Assembly (NCBI GenBank): GCA_020091685.1
Contig: CM034601.1
Span: 17,723,320 to 17,787,319, forward strand
Length of the DNA: 64,000 nucleotides
Direction of reading: 5' to 3'
Origin: Lutjanus erythropterus
Taxonomy: Eukaryota; Chordata; Actinopteri; Lutjaniformes; Lutjanidae
Shown: positions 50,551-62,580 of the stretch, one piece after another
How the letters are laid out: every line of letters starts with the position of its first letter
Position numbering within the stretch: position 1 is the first letter of the stretch
Notes under the pieces: model-generated
Database searches by the model: none
Told to the model about the DNA's origin: nothing
What the model saw: the letters and a program-made list of their open reading frames with translations, nothing else
Translations under genes and position numbers: made by a program

Positions 50551-51108
50551 GTAAGTTACACGACATTTCATCATTTCAACCGACCCTTTGCAAAGCTCTG
50601 CCCTCCTTAGTTACTGTTGCTACGCCTGTCAAACTTTCCATTCTCACACTGCACATGTGTGGTTTACAGTGAAAACGGTGGCAGATTTAGTATTTAAATT
50701 GGCAGTAATTTGTGAAACTGTTTAAATGTTTTATGGTCATGACACACACACAGACAGTCTGGTTTAAGATAATGTTACTGCAGGTAGTAAGCTAGTTAGC
50801 TAGACATGCTAACATTTGCAGCTCACGTTTGAGCAGGTAAGGACAGTTCAGTCGATTCCTCACGTTTGCTTTCGTGTTTTAGGTTTTTGAAAGACTACAA
50901 AAAAAAAAGATGCCACCCTCCAAATGCATAGAAAGACATAAAGTATCTCTTTTCATGGAGCCCCGTGCACACTGCTTTAACATGTAGAGAAATACAAAGC
51001 TTGACAGGTCTGCTATGGTTGCTAATCTATTGTTGAACAGTTGTTATTAATATTATTTTACAACATTCAAATGTGTCTTTGAGTTACATTACTCTTTCTT
51101 CTGTCCAG
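50551..51108 (+). other. adrb2: Receptor intron A (558 bp)
   Basis: GTAAGT donor, pyrimidine-rich TTTCTTCTGTCCAG acceptor, phase 1, splitting the codon for the Gly before the conserved TM1 Asn. Nothing else is recognised inside. Confidence 0.9.
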
Positions 51109-51400
51109 GTAATGTGCTGGTCATTACAGCCCTCCTGCGGTTCCAGCGGCTCCAGACCGTTACCAACCTCTTCATCGCCTCGCTGGCTATTGCTGACCTC
51201 ATCATGGGTTTGGTTGTGGTCCCGTTTGGCTCCAGCCACATCCTGCTGGGAGACTGGCGGTTTGGAAACTTCATGTGTGATTTCTGGACAGCAACTGATG
51301 TACTGTGTGTGACGGCCAGTATAGAAACGCTGTGTGTGATCGCTCTGGACCGCTACCTCGCCATCACCTCTCCACTCCGCTACCCAACGCTACTTACCAG
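51109..51400 (+). CDS. adrb2: Beta-adrenergic receptor, coding exon 2 (end of TM1 to second intracellular loop)
   Basis: This exon encodes residues 51-148 (shared at both ends). It contains the TM1 GNVLV motif (N52), TM2 with [10 protein letters not shown] (D80, the sodium-site Asp) and the extracellular Cys C107, which should pair with the second loop. TM3 has the amine-binding D114 in [13 protein letters not shown], followed by the D131-R132-Y133 G-protein switch. ICL2 continues with [14 protein letters not shown]. Residues align one position higher than in human ADRB2, without gaps. The acceptor ends CCAG at 51108, and the donor CAG|GTACAG follows 51400 in phase 2, inside the Arg148 codon. 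Confidence 0.95.
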
Positions 51401-52623
51401 GTACAGTATGACCAAAAACATTTTGGTCCCTGGCAGTTGAAGTAGAATAATTTTCAGTACTTTAAATCAAAAGCGATTCTTTCCCAATACATAATAGCAC
51501 AAAATCAAATTTGTTTGATTTTTCACTTTTCAGTTTCAGCTAAATGCTAAATGAACTCAACCTTTCTCGGGTAAATAATAAGGAATATTGTTGCTGCACC
51601 ATTCCTTACATGTTCAAACTTTCCAGCAGCATAGTCACACCCCAAACAGAAATGTCCCAGCAGGTGTTTTATATCTACTGTCAAAGGCAAAATCTGTCGT
51701 TACATCATTTTCTGGGGTGTGGCCAGAGGTTAATCATGCTGGAAAATTAGAATCTATATTGCATTAACTTTCCACTCTATTACTCAGCGTGACTATATCT
51801 TTCTAAAATATATCGGCCTGAAAATAGTAGCCATTTATTTTTCTCTGTAGAGGATTTTTAAAGCATTTTTCAAAGGATCTGTTCTAACAGAAGCCCATCT
51901 CTATTATTAACTTAAAGGGAAAATGCACCGATTTTACACATCAAAGTCAGATCTTGGGTATATGCATATGTGATTAATATGGGGTGGGTTCTGTGCGACG
52001 ACTGACAGAGGAGTGTCACCACTCCAGTTTTGAAAAGTCATGTCACAAGTGTCACTGTTCTGATTGGTTGGAAGGCCTGTCAAAATGCACCCTGACAGCA
52101 TGTCTGTCCGATGCCTCAGGCTCCTGAAACTCAGGCTAGGCAGTGATGATTAATATGGATTCTGCACCTCAAATGTTTTCATAAACATATTTTAGCGTAT
52201 GGATGAGCTGTAGCTTAATATGAGAAAGATTGCAACCAGATGGTTGCCATTTTGTGCCCTGCTTGGAAACAGACTAAGCAATGCTACGTCACACATTGTG
52301 TTGCTTTGTTTGATTGTTTAGTGGCTCCAGACTAATTCTAGTGATGCCAGGCTTGTTCTTCTGCATCTGCTACATCCAGAACTGATTCCTAATTGATCTT
52401 GCACAAGGCTGAATCAAATACACCAATTTATTTTAGGCTGTGGTCAAGGCATAAAAAGAGGTTTGTTATTGGTCCATGTTCTACAGCACTATTATTATTC
52501 TTTTGGGCAGCCAACATACAGTAATAATCAGCACAGTATCTCTCACCTCTCAGTGTTTTCACTCACCTGTTTACAATATTCCTCACCTGCGTGCTCTCTC
52601 TTGTCTTTTCTGCTGCTCCCCAG
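51401..52623 (+). other. adrb2: Receptor intron B (1223 bp)
   Basis: GTACAG donor and TGCTGCTCCCCAG acceptor, phase 2. The frame of exon 3 happens to stay open upstream of the acceptor to 52463. That extension is intronic, because joining at 52624 restores LLTRGRAFAVVLVVW without a gap. No repeats are recognised. Confidence 0.9.
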
Positions 52624-53662
52624 GGGTCGGGCCTTCGCAGTGGTCCTCGTGGTTTGGGCAGTGGCCTCCCTCATCTCCTTCCTGCCCATCCATCTGAAGC
52701 TATGGGTGTCAGACACTCCGGAGGCTCAGCAGTGTTTGCTTGATGAGCGCTGCTGTGAATTCAACACCAGCAGAGCGTACGCGGTGTCTTCCTCCATTGT
52801 GTCGTTCTACCTGCCGCTGGTGGTGATGATTTTCCTGTACAGCCGGGTCTTCCAGGAGGCTCAGAAACAGCTGGAGAAGATCAGAGGGAGGGAGAGGCAC
52901 TTCTATAACTTACATTACACTGCACAGCTGACTCCCAGTGATAGTCCTGCAATGAATAAACTCAGGACAGGAACTGAGGTGGGAGAACAAGCAGGGGAGG
53001 ACAGACTAAACATGCAGAGCACAGGAGACACTGGTAAGGAGGAGAAGTTAGGAGAGAGCAGAGCGAGGACAGAAAAGGGGGAAGGAAAATACTCTGCCAC
53101 AAAGCGTCTTAAGTTCTGTCTTAAGGAGCACAAGGCTGTGAAAACTCTGGGGATCATCATGGGGACCTTCACGCTGTGTTGGCTGCCCTTCTTCATCCTC
53201 AACATCCTCATGGCCTTCTTAAATCTGCGTGACATTAACTTGGTCTTCAGACTCCTCAACTGGCTTGGATACTCAAACTCGGCCTTCAACCCGCTCATCT
53301 ACTGCCGCAGCCCCGACTTCAGACACTCTTTCCAGGAGATACTCTGTCTGAGGGGCAAAGGGGGCAGCTGGGGAGCGAGGAGAGGATGGGGTTGGTGCAG
53401 GGGGAGGGATTGTTACTCCAAGCCCTCAGACAGGACGACGTGTAACTCAGATCTGAATGGTATGAGGGGGCTGAACGTTCAGGAGAGGTCAGGGTGGAAG
53501 GGCAGTTTGGAGAACTCTATTCGAGACAGCTCGCTAACTCTGGCTCCTCCACCTTCCTGCTGTGAGCAGGTTTTAGAAGTAGCTCCTGGTTCCCTGACAA
53601 ACTGGCAGGCTAACAGTTCTGCCAAAGGGAACTTTAAGGAAAATCTGGCCTCAATTGCTTGA
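52624..53662 (+). CDS. adrb2: Beta-adrenergic receptor, coding exon 3 (TM4 to C-terminus)
   Basis: This exon completes a 493-residue Gs-coupled catecholamine receptor of the plasma membrane. TM4 has W159. The second extracellular loop has the cysteines C185, C191, C192 and a sequon at N195. TM5 carries the catechol-binding serines S204, S205, S208 and P212. ICL3 (about 230-315) is Lys/Glu-rich and longer than in human ADRB2. TM6 begins after FCLKEHKAVKTLG (E316 ionic-lock position) with CWLP at 333-336, F337, F338 and N341. TM7 has N360, Y364 and NPLIY at 370-374. C389 is the likely palmitoylation site after helix 8. The tail ends ASIA, not a standard PDZ ligand. TM6 and TM7 match beta-2 best, but a teleost-specific beta paralogue cannot be excluded. 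Confidence 0.95.
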
Positions 53663-53912
53663 CCAATTAGTACGTTAGACTTTACATTGTGTGTGCAGTA
53701 AACATCAGTTTGATGAAGCTCAAAATGTTTGTTTTTGATTGAGAATGACTCAAGTTTTTGGTCTGTTTTGAAGCTTGTATTGTTGTTTTCTACAGATCTA
53801 TACGACTACTAATATCGTAGTAGGTGTGTCATCACTGTTCTCGTTGCTGCTGCAGTTTTCTTGATAACAATGTAAATCACAAATCATGCTCAGGAGTATG
53901 TGTCAACTTTAG
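53663..53912 (+). other. adrb2: Probable receptor 3' UTR
   Basis: AT-rich sequence after the TGA at 53660-53662. No AATAAA signal occurs in it. The transcript may therefore run into the foldback element that follows, or use a variant signal such as AGTAAA at about 53698. Confidence 0.4.
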
Positions 53913-55130
53913 AAGGATAGTTTGAATTATTTGAAGTGGAGTTGTATAAGATACGTATCAATAGTAAATAGCCTACAGTAGATGGCGGTCAACACAGCCA
54001 CAGTTTGGAGAGGCAGCCTGTCCAAGGTAGGACTAGTGCGCCTGTATTCCACCTTGCCGTCTTTATAAAAGTTAAAGAAGCAGAATGAGGGGGAAAATTA
54101 CAGGTCTGATCCACCAGCGAAGGTAGTAACAGTGCCAAATCCACATCTGTGTAAAAGGATGAGCTGATAAGAGGGGACAGGACAATGTTGTGTTACACGT
54201 TCGCTGCTGTTTGTGATAAATTATGCACTTGTTCGACATATTTGTCAGCTGTGTTTAAGCAGAGAGTGAGAAAGACGAGTGGAAACTTTCTCCAACGCTG
54301 AGACAGTGCTGCGTGCACTAAGCAGACACACACACGTACACTGGAGAAATCCCCACAGATCATCACATAAAACGATCTTTTAACATAACTGTTGCAGAAA
54401 AAGCGGCGAAGTCATTAAAAGCTTATGTTATAAATTCATGATGTTATCAGCTCCCCTTAGATTAGAAAAGAACAGATGAGCAGAAAAAGAAGGCGATGTA
54501 TTGGCGAGCCTGTGCTTTTGTGGGCTCTCTGCATAAAAAGTGCTAGAGAGGAGTACTGCTGTGGACTGGAGCAGAAGCAATTTAAGCATCAGTTTCAGTG
54601 TATTCTATATTTAGAATATTTTTCCTGCTTTAGCTTGCCATCAGACAGCCTTTTCTGAGGGGAAACTGTCATTATATAAGCCAAATATTGCTCTGTCCAA
54701 AGCCACCAGACTCTTTTGGCAAAAACAGTCTTTTTGACTTGCAGAACATGGGATCGGTTAGTTTGAGTTATTCTGTCATTTCAGTAACCCAAACTAACAC
54801 TTTTAAACGCACAATAACACAAACTAACTAACAGATTGAGGAAGTGGTAATCCAGAAACTCCCATGTTCTGTGAGTTGTTGTTTGTGCCAAAGGAGTCTG
54901 GTGGCTTCGGCTTATATTGCGGTGGTTTACAGTCAGACAAGGGCGTCTGATAGCAAGATAAAGTGGTGAACATATTCTAAATAGAGCATACACTTGAGCT
55001 GATGCTTAAATTGTTGTTGCCCCCGACCATGATAGTACATTTCTTAGATTCCATTCTCTTAGTGCTCTCTACCTCTCGAAAACTGGCAGGGTACACATAC
55101 AACTCCACTTATAATCCAAACTATCCCTTT
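53913..55130. mobile_element. 1.2-kb foldback element with TIRs and a long internal palindrome
   Basis: The left end GAAGGATAGTTTGAATTATT and the right end ACTTATAATCCAAACTATCC are inverted copies; the AGTGGAGTTGTAT / ATACAACTCCACT segment just inside pairs exactly. Inside, 54575-54755 and 54858-55020 form a second long inverted repeat with imperfect arms, for example CAGAACATGGGA against TCCCATGTTCTG and AAGCCACCAGACTC against GAGTCTGGTGGCTT. No transposase frame is present. Related short copies lie at 3483 and 6118. Confidence 0.8.
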
Positions 55131-58100
55131 AATAGAGGTCTGACTTAAACCTAAATTTTCCACTGACAACAATACAATGAAAAAGTGTACAAACTATACA
55201 GCCTAAGATAATGGTAATCAGACAACAAGCACTTAAAAAAACTGCAAAAGCAAAGTGAAACAAACATGGAGCTTCACCAAACTGTGCAAACTTAAATCAA
55301 GACTATTATTGGACAATGGATAACAGAAAGGTGATGTTATAATGGACTGCATATGAATTACCTGCGACTGAAACACAGGACAGATAGGCGTGAATTATTT
55401 AAGGACAATTCTGCTATGAGTAGTGTGACAGTAAATGTGTGAGAAGGTTTTAATGACTGCCTGATAATGAAATGTCATGCATGCTCATGCATTCCAACAT
55501 GGTCCTTTGTTAAAAGCAGTCAAATAGGAAAATCAGAAAGTTAGAATTAGATACTGACATGAAGGATGCTGCTTCAAATTCCTTCACATTATCAGGCTTT
55601 GAGGAGAAAAATCAGGAACCTCGTCTCCTCACAGCTACAGTTAAAGTGCAGTTATGCAAGAATATCGTAGCACCGATTGTTTACCACCAGTGGTAGGAGA
55701 TTAAGAATGTATCTATTGGACTGCAGGTATCTGAGCAGTTGTGAATGTGTAGCAGTGTACTGAGACTATTTTACAATTTACCTTTCCTATGTCCCGCCCC
55801 TTTTTGAACCTCAGTCAACTTTTTCCTTTTGTTTTTCCTGTACTTGAATATGGTATTTGTGCCAATCTCATCCATGTTGAAAACAAAAACAAATTCTGAG
55901 GATGGTTAAAAGACGTTGCTGGTGGACATTAGGTAACTTAAGATGTGACCCTATATGTTGCTTTTAAAGGAAAATGAGAAAGTTGTCCGATGTACCAAGT
56001 TTGCTCAACTGCTATTGGAGCACAGAGCAAAAGGGGGAGGGACTTCAGAAGGTTCGGGTGGAACAGTAAAGATTAAAACAATTTTGTGTATTTATAACAG
56101 ACCCTGATTGATCAGTTTGGATGACCAAACTTTTCTGCTGCATTTTCTTACATTACATACAAATCTAATAGTAATATATAATATAAAATATTTATGACAA
56201 AATAAGCAACAGAACTGTGTGGGTGTAGTTTAGATCAGAGACAGTAACAACCTGCCGACTGTCATCAGATTCTGATTCAAACACTGCTCAATCCTGATTT
56301 GTGTGTCACAATGACATCACATTGTTTCAGCTGAACCCTGCCCACTTCAAACCAAAGAGAAGAACAGAGAAAAAAATAGACACAAACACAAACATCTCTC
56401 ATGTGAAATGACCAGAATGTAAAATTTTCTGAACATTTAGATTAAATTTTGCTGACGGACATTATTATTACCTAAACCAACATGGCAGGAAGCACGAGCA
56501 GGAAATTAGCGCCTCATTTGCAGTGCTAAGAACAAAAGCCGCACATCCAGATAAAACCTCTAAGAAGTGGAGATTAAAAAAGAAAAAAAAAAACATTTTC
56601 TTTGCCCGTTGGCTAAGAGTCTTATTTGAAACAGCGGGTCTCATAATAATGATGATAATAACCTTCTGTGATTATCAGCAGTCCGCCTGTTTTTCATTCC
56701 TTCCTGATAAACCTCTGGTCCAAAAATCATTTACTGTTGTATATTTGTATATCAGATAAACATCTGAGGCCCAGACTTGTGACTATCATAACTGCTCTTT
56801 CTTTTCCCTGTTTGCTCTCTTTCATCTTGTACTCGCTGGAACTATTTTCCCTCTCTGTCTCTCTCCAAACATCAACAGCATCTACCCACTCTCTCCTTTC
56901 ATCATGTCTGCTTTAGCTCTGTTATAATAGGAACACTGCAATCTGTCAGACAGCGCTGGGGCGATCATTTTCATGCAGTGGGATCTGTTGTCTGTTACAG
57001 TCACTGTAAAAACATACCAATCAGATTACACATATTATATGTGTGTTTTTTTGACATTACACAGAAACTTGGATGATGGGAAAGTGTGTTTGGATTAGTT
57101 ATTTTCCTAATTTAAAGTGATAATGACAAAGTGGCCACATACAGACTAAAGGCTGGGTCGCACCAACAAGGATTAACTGTTAAACCCAATTAAATCATTA
57201 CTGTTTACTGTAAATCTGTTGCACCAAGACCTTAAACTACAATTTAAAATCTTTGAAACTGCAGTGAGCAGCAGGCAGTCTCAAAAAAAGAGAAAAAAAA
57301 ATCTGTCAGGTTGTGTATATGGCATCACAAACCTAAGGAACCAATCCTGTTAATCGTGTGGTTTGCACTATACATATAATTAGTGGTGAGCCCACAGGAG
57401 AAGCCGGTGCAGCTACTTAGAGGTCGGGGTGGGGGGCTGGGGGCATGTGGAGAGGGTGGGGACCATTAGCATAGTCATGAATCCTTGAATACTAAATTAA
57501 AGCAAGGTGCAGAGCTCTATTTTAACAAGGTATTTTAACTTGTGTGGGAAAAAAAAAATATCAGATACAATTTATTACTTCTTGCAGAGCATTTTATATT
57601 GTTTAAAATATGACTGGAGGGAGAATTTAAGATATATAGAGTGGCTGAAAGTTAACCCCACCCTCTTTTATATTTATTAGGTCCCAATAGAACTGTAATC
57701 GATTTTTAATTGATTTATTCTGTTTAAATTTAGGTAAGCAATCATCTCCATATTGATAAGACTGTTCACTGAAAATTCTTGGACCAACTTTTAAAAAATA
57801 CTTCAGTTGGTAAAACACAAATGAGTTTTGTTAAGAAGTTTGTTGAATACAGCAGCTTTAAGTCAGATGTACGAAATAATCTGATCGCTTTCAACAATTA
57901 ATGTAACTTAAATTTAAGCAAACTTCAAAGTTTCTTGTTTTACAACTCAGTTTTTGCTTTTCTCTAAAGTAAAATAATGCACCTTAACTGCCTAATAGTA
58001 TGGTTTCAGAAAAAAAGAAAAAAGTAGTAGTAGTAGTGTGTTATTTTAGTTTTTAAATATAATTAATAGAACTGCTAATGTTAACATGACTTAACCTTGT

Positions 58101-59140
58101 TTGGTTCATTTGGTTCAGTGAGTTTATGAAAATCTAAACAATCTATTTAAAATTTAACCTTTATAATTTATTTGATAACAAAATATAATTTTGTCTTGCA
58201 TTATATTTAATCTGCCTTCTGACTCACCAAGATAAAATAGCGGCACAGCTTAAGGGGGGCAAGTCTGGAAAAGAAAAGGTACAGAGTGTAAAATAGACTT
58301 ACATCACTGAAGCAGAAAGATTTTCAACACTACTGAAATACACTTTTTACAGTGTATTTAATTTTAGTTTACTTCAATAAACTTTAAATGAATTTATTTA
58401 TTTTAAAACTAGTTTTGTCAAACTATTATTAGAACTAATCTTAATCTTTCTTGGTGAAACCCAGTCTAAATCAACCAATTACACTCTGAAAATAATCTCC
58501 CCTGTCTGATTTTATACGTGTACAATTTTGTGTGTGTGTGTGTTACAAATTACACCTGAACAAGGTATTGAGGGTCAATAAGTGGCAATTGTGTACTGTA
58601 AATATGATCTGCACATGTCTGTCTGTATGTTTTGTGTACTCGTGAGGTGATTATTAGCTACTTGTGCATTTTGAAGCTTGAAACATGCCACTGAAAACTT
58701 GTAATTTACTGTAATGTGTATGGGACTTGGATTTACTACAAGTTGGAAAATACTGTGCTTTGTTTTCTATTTTAAATTCAATTATTTACGTGGTTCTCTA
58801 AAAGGAACAAATGGAAAAGAGTTGTTTAAATGTACCTTTTGTATCATGTGGACATCGGATCACAGAGTTTAAGTAGCACTGAAACACAAGTCTACATTCA
58901 AAAAATATCATTTTATGTCATGTCATTTTTTTGTGTGTGTCTGTCTTGGGATACTGAGACAAATCTGAATCTTTGTTGAAACTAAAAGTTAGTTTTCAGC
59001 AGTGTAGCTCTTCACTAGAGGAACGGATTTTCTACCTCCATCAGACTCACATGAATGTCATCTCTGTAAATATTTATTCATGAGCTGTTGTATATTTTTG
59101 TGAGTAGAAGAATGAAGTTTGAAATTCAATTGTTTGAATC
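55131..59140. other. Intergenic, no gene seen
   Basis: AT-rich. A piece near 55990-56045 (ATTGGAGCACAGAGCAAAAG) is related to the interior of the element at 16455-17833. AATTTAAGCAAACTT-type repeat words occur around 57850-58400. A minus-strand open frame at 57627-57818 has no identifiable domain. No exon is supported. Confidence 0.55.
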
Positions 59141-59149
59141 TGTTACTTG

Positions 59150-59470
59150 TTGTTTTTGATGTTGATGTTTTTGTCTTGTTACGTCTTTTATGTCATTTTC
59201 ATCTCATTCTATCTTTTATGCTGTTTTTGTCCTCTTTGTGCCATTATATCATCTTCTTACACTTTTTACATACTTTTTGTCTTGTTATGTCATATTCAAC
59301 TTGTTGCACCTTGTAACGTCTTTTTGTCTCATTACGTCTTTTGTGCCATTTTTGTTATGTCTTGTTTTCGTCATGTTACGTGTTTCGCATCATTTTAACC
59401 TTGTTATACTTTTTACTTTGTTGTCATCTTGTTACGTCTTGTTACATCTATTCTATGTATTATTGTCACA
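59150..59470 (+). repeat. Degenerate T-rich minisatellite (TTGTTACGTCTTTTT-like units)
   Basis: Words such as CTTGTTACGTC, CTCATTACGTC, TTGTTATGTC and CATGTTACGTG recur with uneven spacing of about 15-40 bp. They make Phe/Leu/Ser-rich open frames in all three plus frames, a composition effect and not a gene. Confidence 0.65.
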
Positions 59471-59549
59471 TCCATTTTGGTTGAAATCAGTCTTGATGTT
59501 GGGAAGGTGGCGCACAATGATGAAAAATAAAAATAATCATTAATTCACC

Positions 59550-59725
59550 CCAAAAAATACATTAAATTTTAAGTAACGAGCCTGTTTTGAAAATGTAAGG
59601 AGTACAAAGTACTGATATCTGTGTTAAAATGTAGGAAGTAAAAGTTGGCAGGAAAAAATACAGTACAGGAAACTCTACTTAAGAACAGTAACTAAGTATT
59701 TGTACAAAGTTACTTTCCACTTTTG
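59550..59725. repeat. Interspersed repeat fragment (AAGTA/GTACAAAG-rich)
   Basis: GGAGTACAAAGTACTGATAT, CTCTACTTAAGAACAGTAAC and GTATTTGTACAAAGTTACTT resemble the family seen at 8200 and 31330. Non-coding. Confidence 0.5.
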
Positions 59726-60129
59726 TACTGAATGCTTATCTAATCCTTCCTTTAAACAGTTCCAGCTGCAGTATTGGAAAAGTTTTCATCTTAGCACTGG
59801 CATCAACTGACCATCCACAATGGAAACAGTGATTTAAAAAGAATCAGTCTGATGTGAGCTGCATGCTGTTGGCCAAGCAGAACATTCATCAAAAAAAAAA
59901 ATCTAATTTTAAAGCCAGCCTTAGTTTCTCATTAAGTACATAAGAAATGTCTATAACTCGGACAATTTGGACAAACTTTGCCTCAAAAGGCTCTTTGTGG
60001 ACGCGTCGAAATGCGATTCTCCTCGCAATATGACCTTTTTAAGTCCACGAGACAGAGGCCTCTTGTGCTTATGCAGTCATCCGAGTACGTCATGAAAAGT
60101 TTCCTGTTTGCATTGAAGTTAAAGTGAAC

Positions 60130-60396
60130 GTGTGTGTGCGTGTGTGTTTGTGTGTGTGGCATGACGTACAGTGACAGGTGCAGGCGGTCACAGCAGCTAC
60201 AGTATCAGCTGCTGCAGAGGAAATACAATCAGCTATACTGCCTCAATACACACACACACACACACACAGCTGAACAGTTCAGCATGAAAACACACACGTG
60301 CATGTCTGTGCATGTGTGTGTTCCTGTGTGTGTGCATGCACATGTGCGTATGAGTGTGCATGTGTGTGTGTGCGCACATGTGTCTGTGTGAGAATG
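60130..60396. repeat. TG-rich, CA-rich and mixed TG/CA simple-repeat cluster
   Basis: A TG/CG-type run at 60130-60159, a pure CA run at 60248-60268, and a mixed CATG/TGTG tract at about 60289-60390. The first two are complementary on the same strand and could pair. The open frames over them are spurious. Confidence 0.85.
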
Positions 60397-60899
60397 TGAC
60401 CTGTTTCCATGGAACAGGTTTCCAATTTAGGCACGTTAAGATTGATGTAGTTAACATACATGCCTTTCTGTTGTGTGTCCTATGTGTTAGCTGTCTATAT
60501 GAGTGTCTTGGTTACTGTCTCTGTCCACTGGTATTTCTGGTATTAAAACCTGTAATCTGATTGTTCTCTGAATTGGCCTCATGCAAGAGCAACTCTTATG
60601 AACACATTTGTTCTTAAGCGGTGTGCACGAGTGATTTAGGAGAATTTGTCACATTCTCTTCTTTTCTAGTATTTTTGTATCATCTTTCAGATACAAACAC
60701 ATTTTACGAGTGTTCCAGACCTCAGTCATGTGCAGCAAGTCTGCTAGTGTATATTTCATTAGTTTGAAGATATTTTAAGTTTGAAGAATAAATTACACTT
60801 CATAATTATGTCGTCATTATCCTGTTTGCCTGAAATTTCAAATTATATCTGTAAAATTACACATAAACCCTATCATCAGTAATTTAATAATCTATTATT

Positions 60900-60923
60900 A
60901 CCTTCTGTCAGGTGACAGAAGGT
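60900..60923. repeat. 11-bp perfect inverted repeat with GG spacer
   Basis: ACCTTCTGTCA (60900-60910), GG, TGACAGAAGGT (60913-60923). Because of the symmetry, a splice-acceptor-like TTCTGTCAG and a donor-like AAG|GTAATA appear here on opposite strands. Confidence 0.9.
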
Positions 60924-62580
60924 CACATGCAGGTTTATGAAGTTGCTGTCCATGGGAGCATCCTCACTTCTGCGGGATGGGGTCCTCACTTTCTGTCCTC
61001 TGCCTTCGCGGTGGAAATTTCTCCTTGACCTCCTCCTCCTCAGAGTCATCTTTGACTTTTTGAAGCCATTTTCATGAATAAACAATTCATATGGAGCAGG
61101 AAGCACAGTCGTATATGGTAATATTGGGGTGTTAATTATAGAGGTGTTAATTAATTAATTTACAAGTCTCATGCACATGCATTCAAATACACACAAGTGG
61201 ATCATTTACATACTTACTTGTAGTTACAAGCGTTTGCTGAATGTGACGAGACATGTTCTTATGAGCCCTATTCAGGAAAAAAGTAAGAAATTTAAGATAA
61301 GAATACGAAAATCAGTAGCTCTGAAAGCATAAGTCTGGGATAAATAATGACAAACAGACATTCAAGTGTACAACTGATATAGAAATAATTGAAAAATGAA
61401 ATATATAAAGGAGTATAAGGCAAAGAGGACATACTAACTTATCTCCATTAAGCACAACATGTATTCACTTTCCGATGTCTCATTAATTAAATTGATCTCT
61501 CTTTCTATTCTTAGACATTTTGCAACACTATTATTGTTATACCAGCTACAACTAGAGTACCACCTCTAGAGCCAGGTATATAATGCTGAGACACTAGTAT
61601 ATGCTGACATTTAGCAGCTAGAGGCCTTTAGTGCACAGATAACAAAATCAGGATGTATTCTTAGACATGTAGTTTATGGACACCATACTTCTGTAAAGCA
61701 GCATAGACTTGCACTGTGCAAATCATATTCTTTGCGAACTCTTGTGGGCCGCACAAAATGAGCTTCCCGGCTGGATTCTGCTCGCGGCCTTGAGTTTAAC
61801 AAGTGCGGTATAAAGAGCAGGGAAGTTTGTGAATGGAGGATGAATGGATCAAATAAACCCAGGAGACCAGGATTTATGTCCAGTGTGAACCAAGTCTGAT
61901 CTAATGTATAAATGTTAAGTTACTTATGTTTCCTTTATGTAAGTTACATCATGTACTTAACTTTAACTGACACACTTATTTCAGTCTTTACCTAAACCCT
62001 AACCAAGCGCTGTTATGTTGCCTAAACCTAAGCAACTAGTTTTTGTGCCTTTATTTTGAAAGTCTACTCAGATGTTGCACATTTATTATTGCTAACTTGA
62101 TGTGCAAAAGTGATGCTGGGGTGATACATAGAGCGCCATAGGGCCACTGACCCAGTTTGACCAGTATGTGACGAGCTGGGAGTGAGAACATACTGACTTC
62201 ACCAACTTGGTCTAACGGGTACGTCCGTATGAGTCACCAGGGGCCAGTGATGTGCGGTACTGTAGTTGACAAGAACACGTTGACCTGACACATGCAATGG
62301 AACCTTATTTTTGTCTGCTGTTGCTATTTAAATTAATGCTGAAGGTTTAAGAAAATCTAAAAAAAAAAAAAAAAAGAAAAATCCCAAATCACATTGCTCT
62401 GACCTCAGCTTTGGAGAGGATCTTGTGATTTGAAAAAAATCACTCGCTATTTGAGCACATAAAACAGATTATTGATAGTGTTTAGTATTTAATTTGAAGG
62501 AACATTTCTTTGAAAATGGATGAAACCTTTAATTGAATCCCATTTGTAATGCTCTAAGTTTTACAAAATTGCTAAACACA
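60924..62580. other. Intergenic, possible exon remnant at the left edge
   Basis: The segment 60924-61070 is more GC-rich than its surroundings and codes on the minus strand for charged peptides in two frames, including DDSEEEEVKEKFPPRRQ. No family is recognised and a stop interrupts that frame. The rest is AT-rich, with an A-run at 62359-62375. Confidence 0.4.

Noticed and set aside
52463..52623. Upstream extension of the receptor exon 3 open frame (54 codons)
   Set aside because: It lies in intron B. A strong acceptor at 52622-52623 and a gap-free alignment start the exon at 52624.
60134..60560. Open frames rich in Cys-Val and His-Thr
   Set aside because: Simple-repeat translation only.
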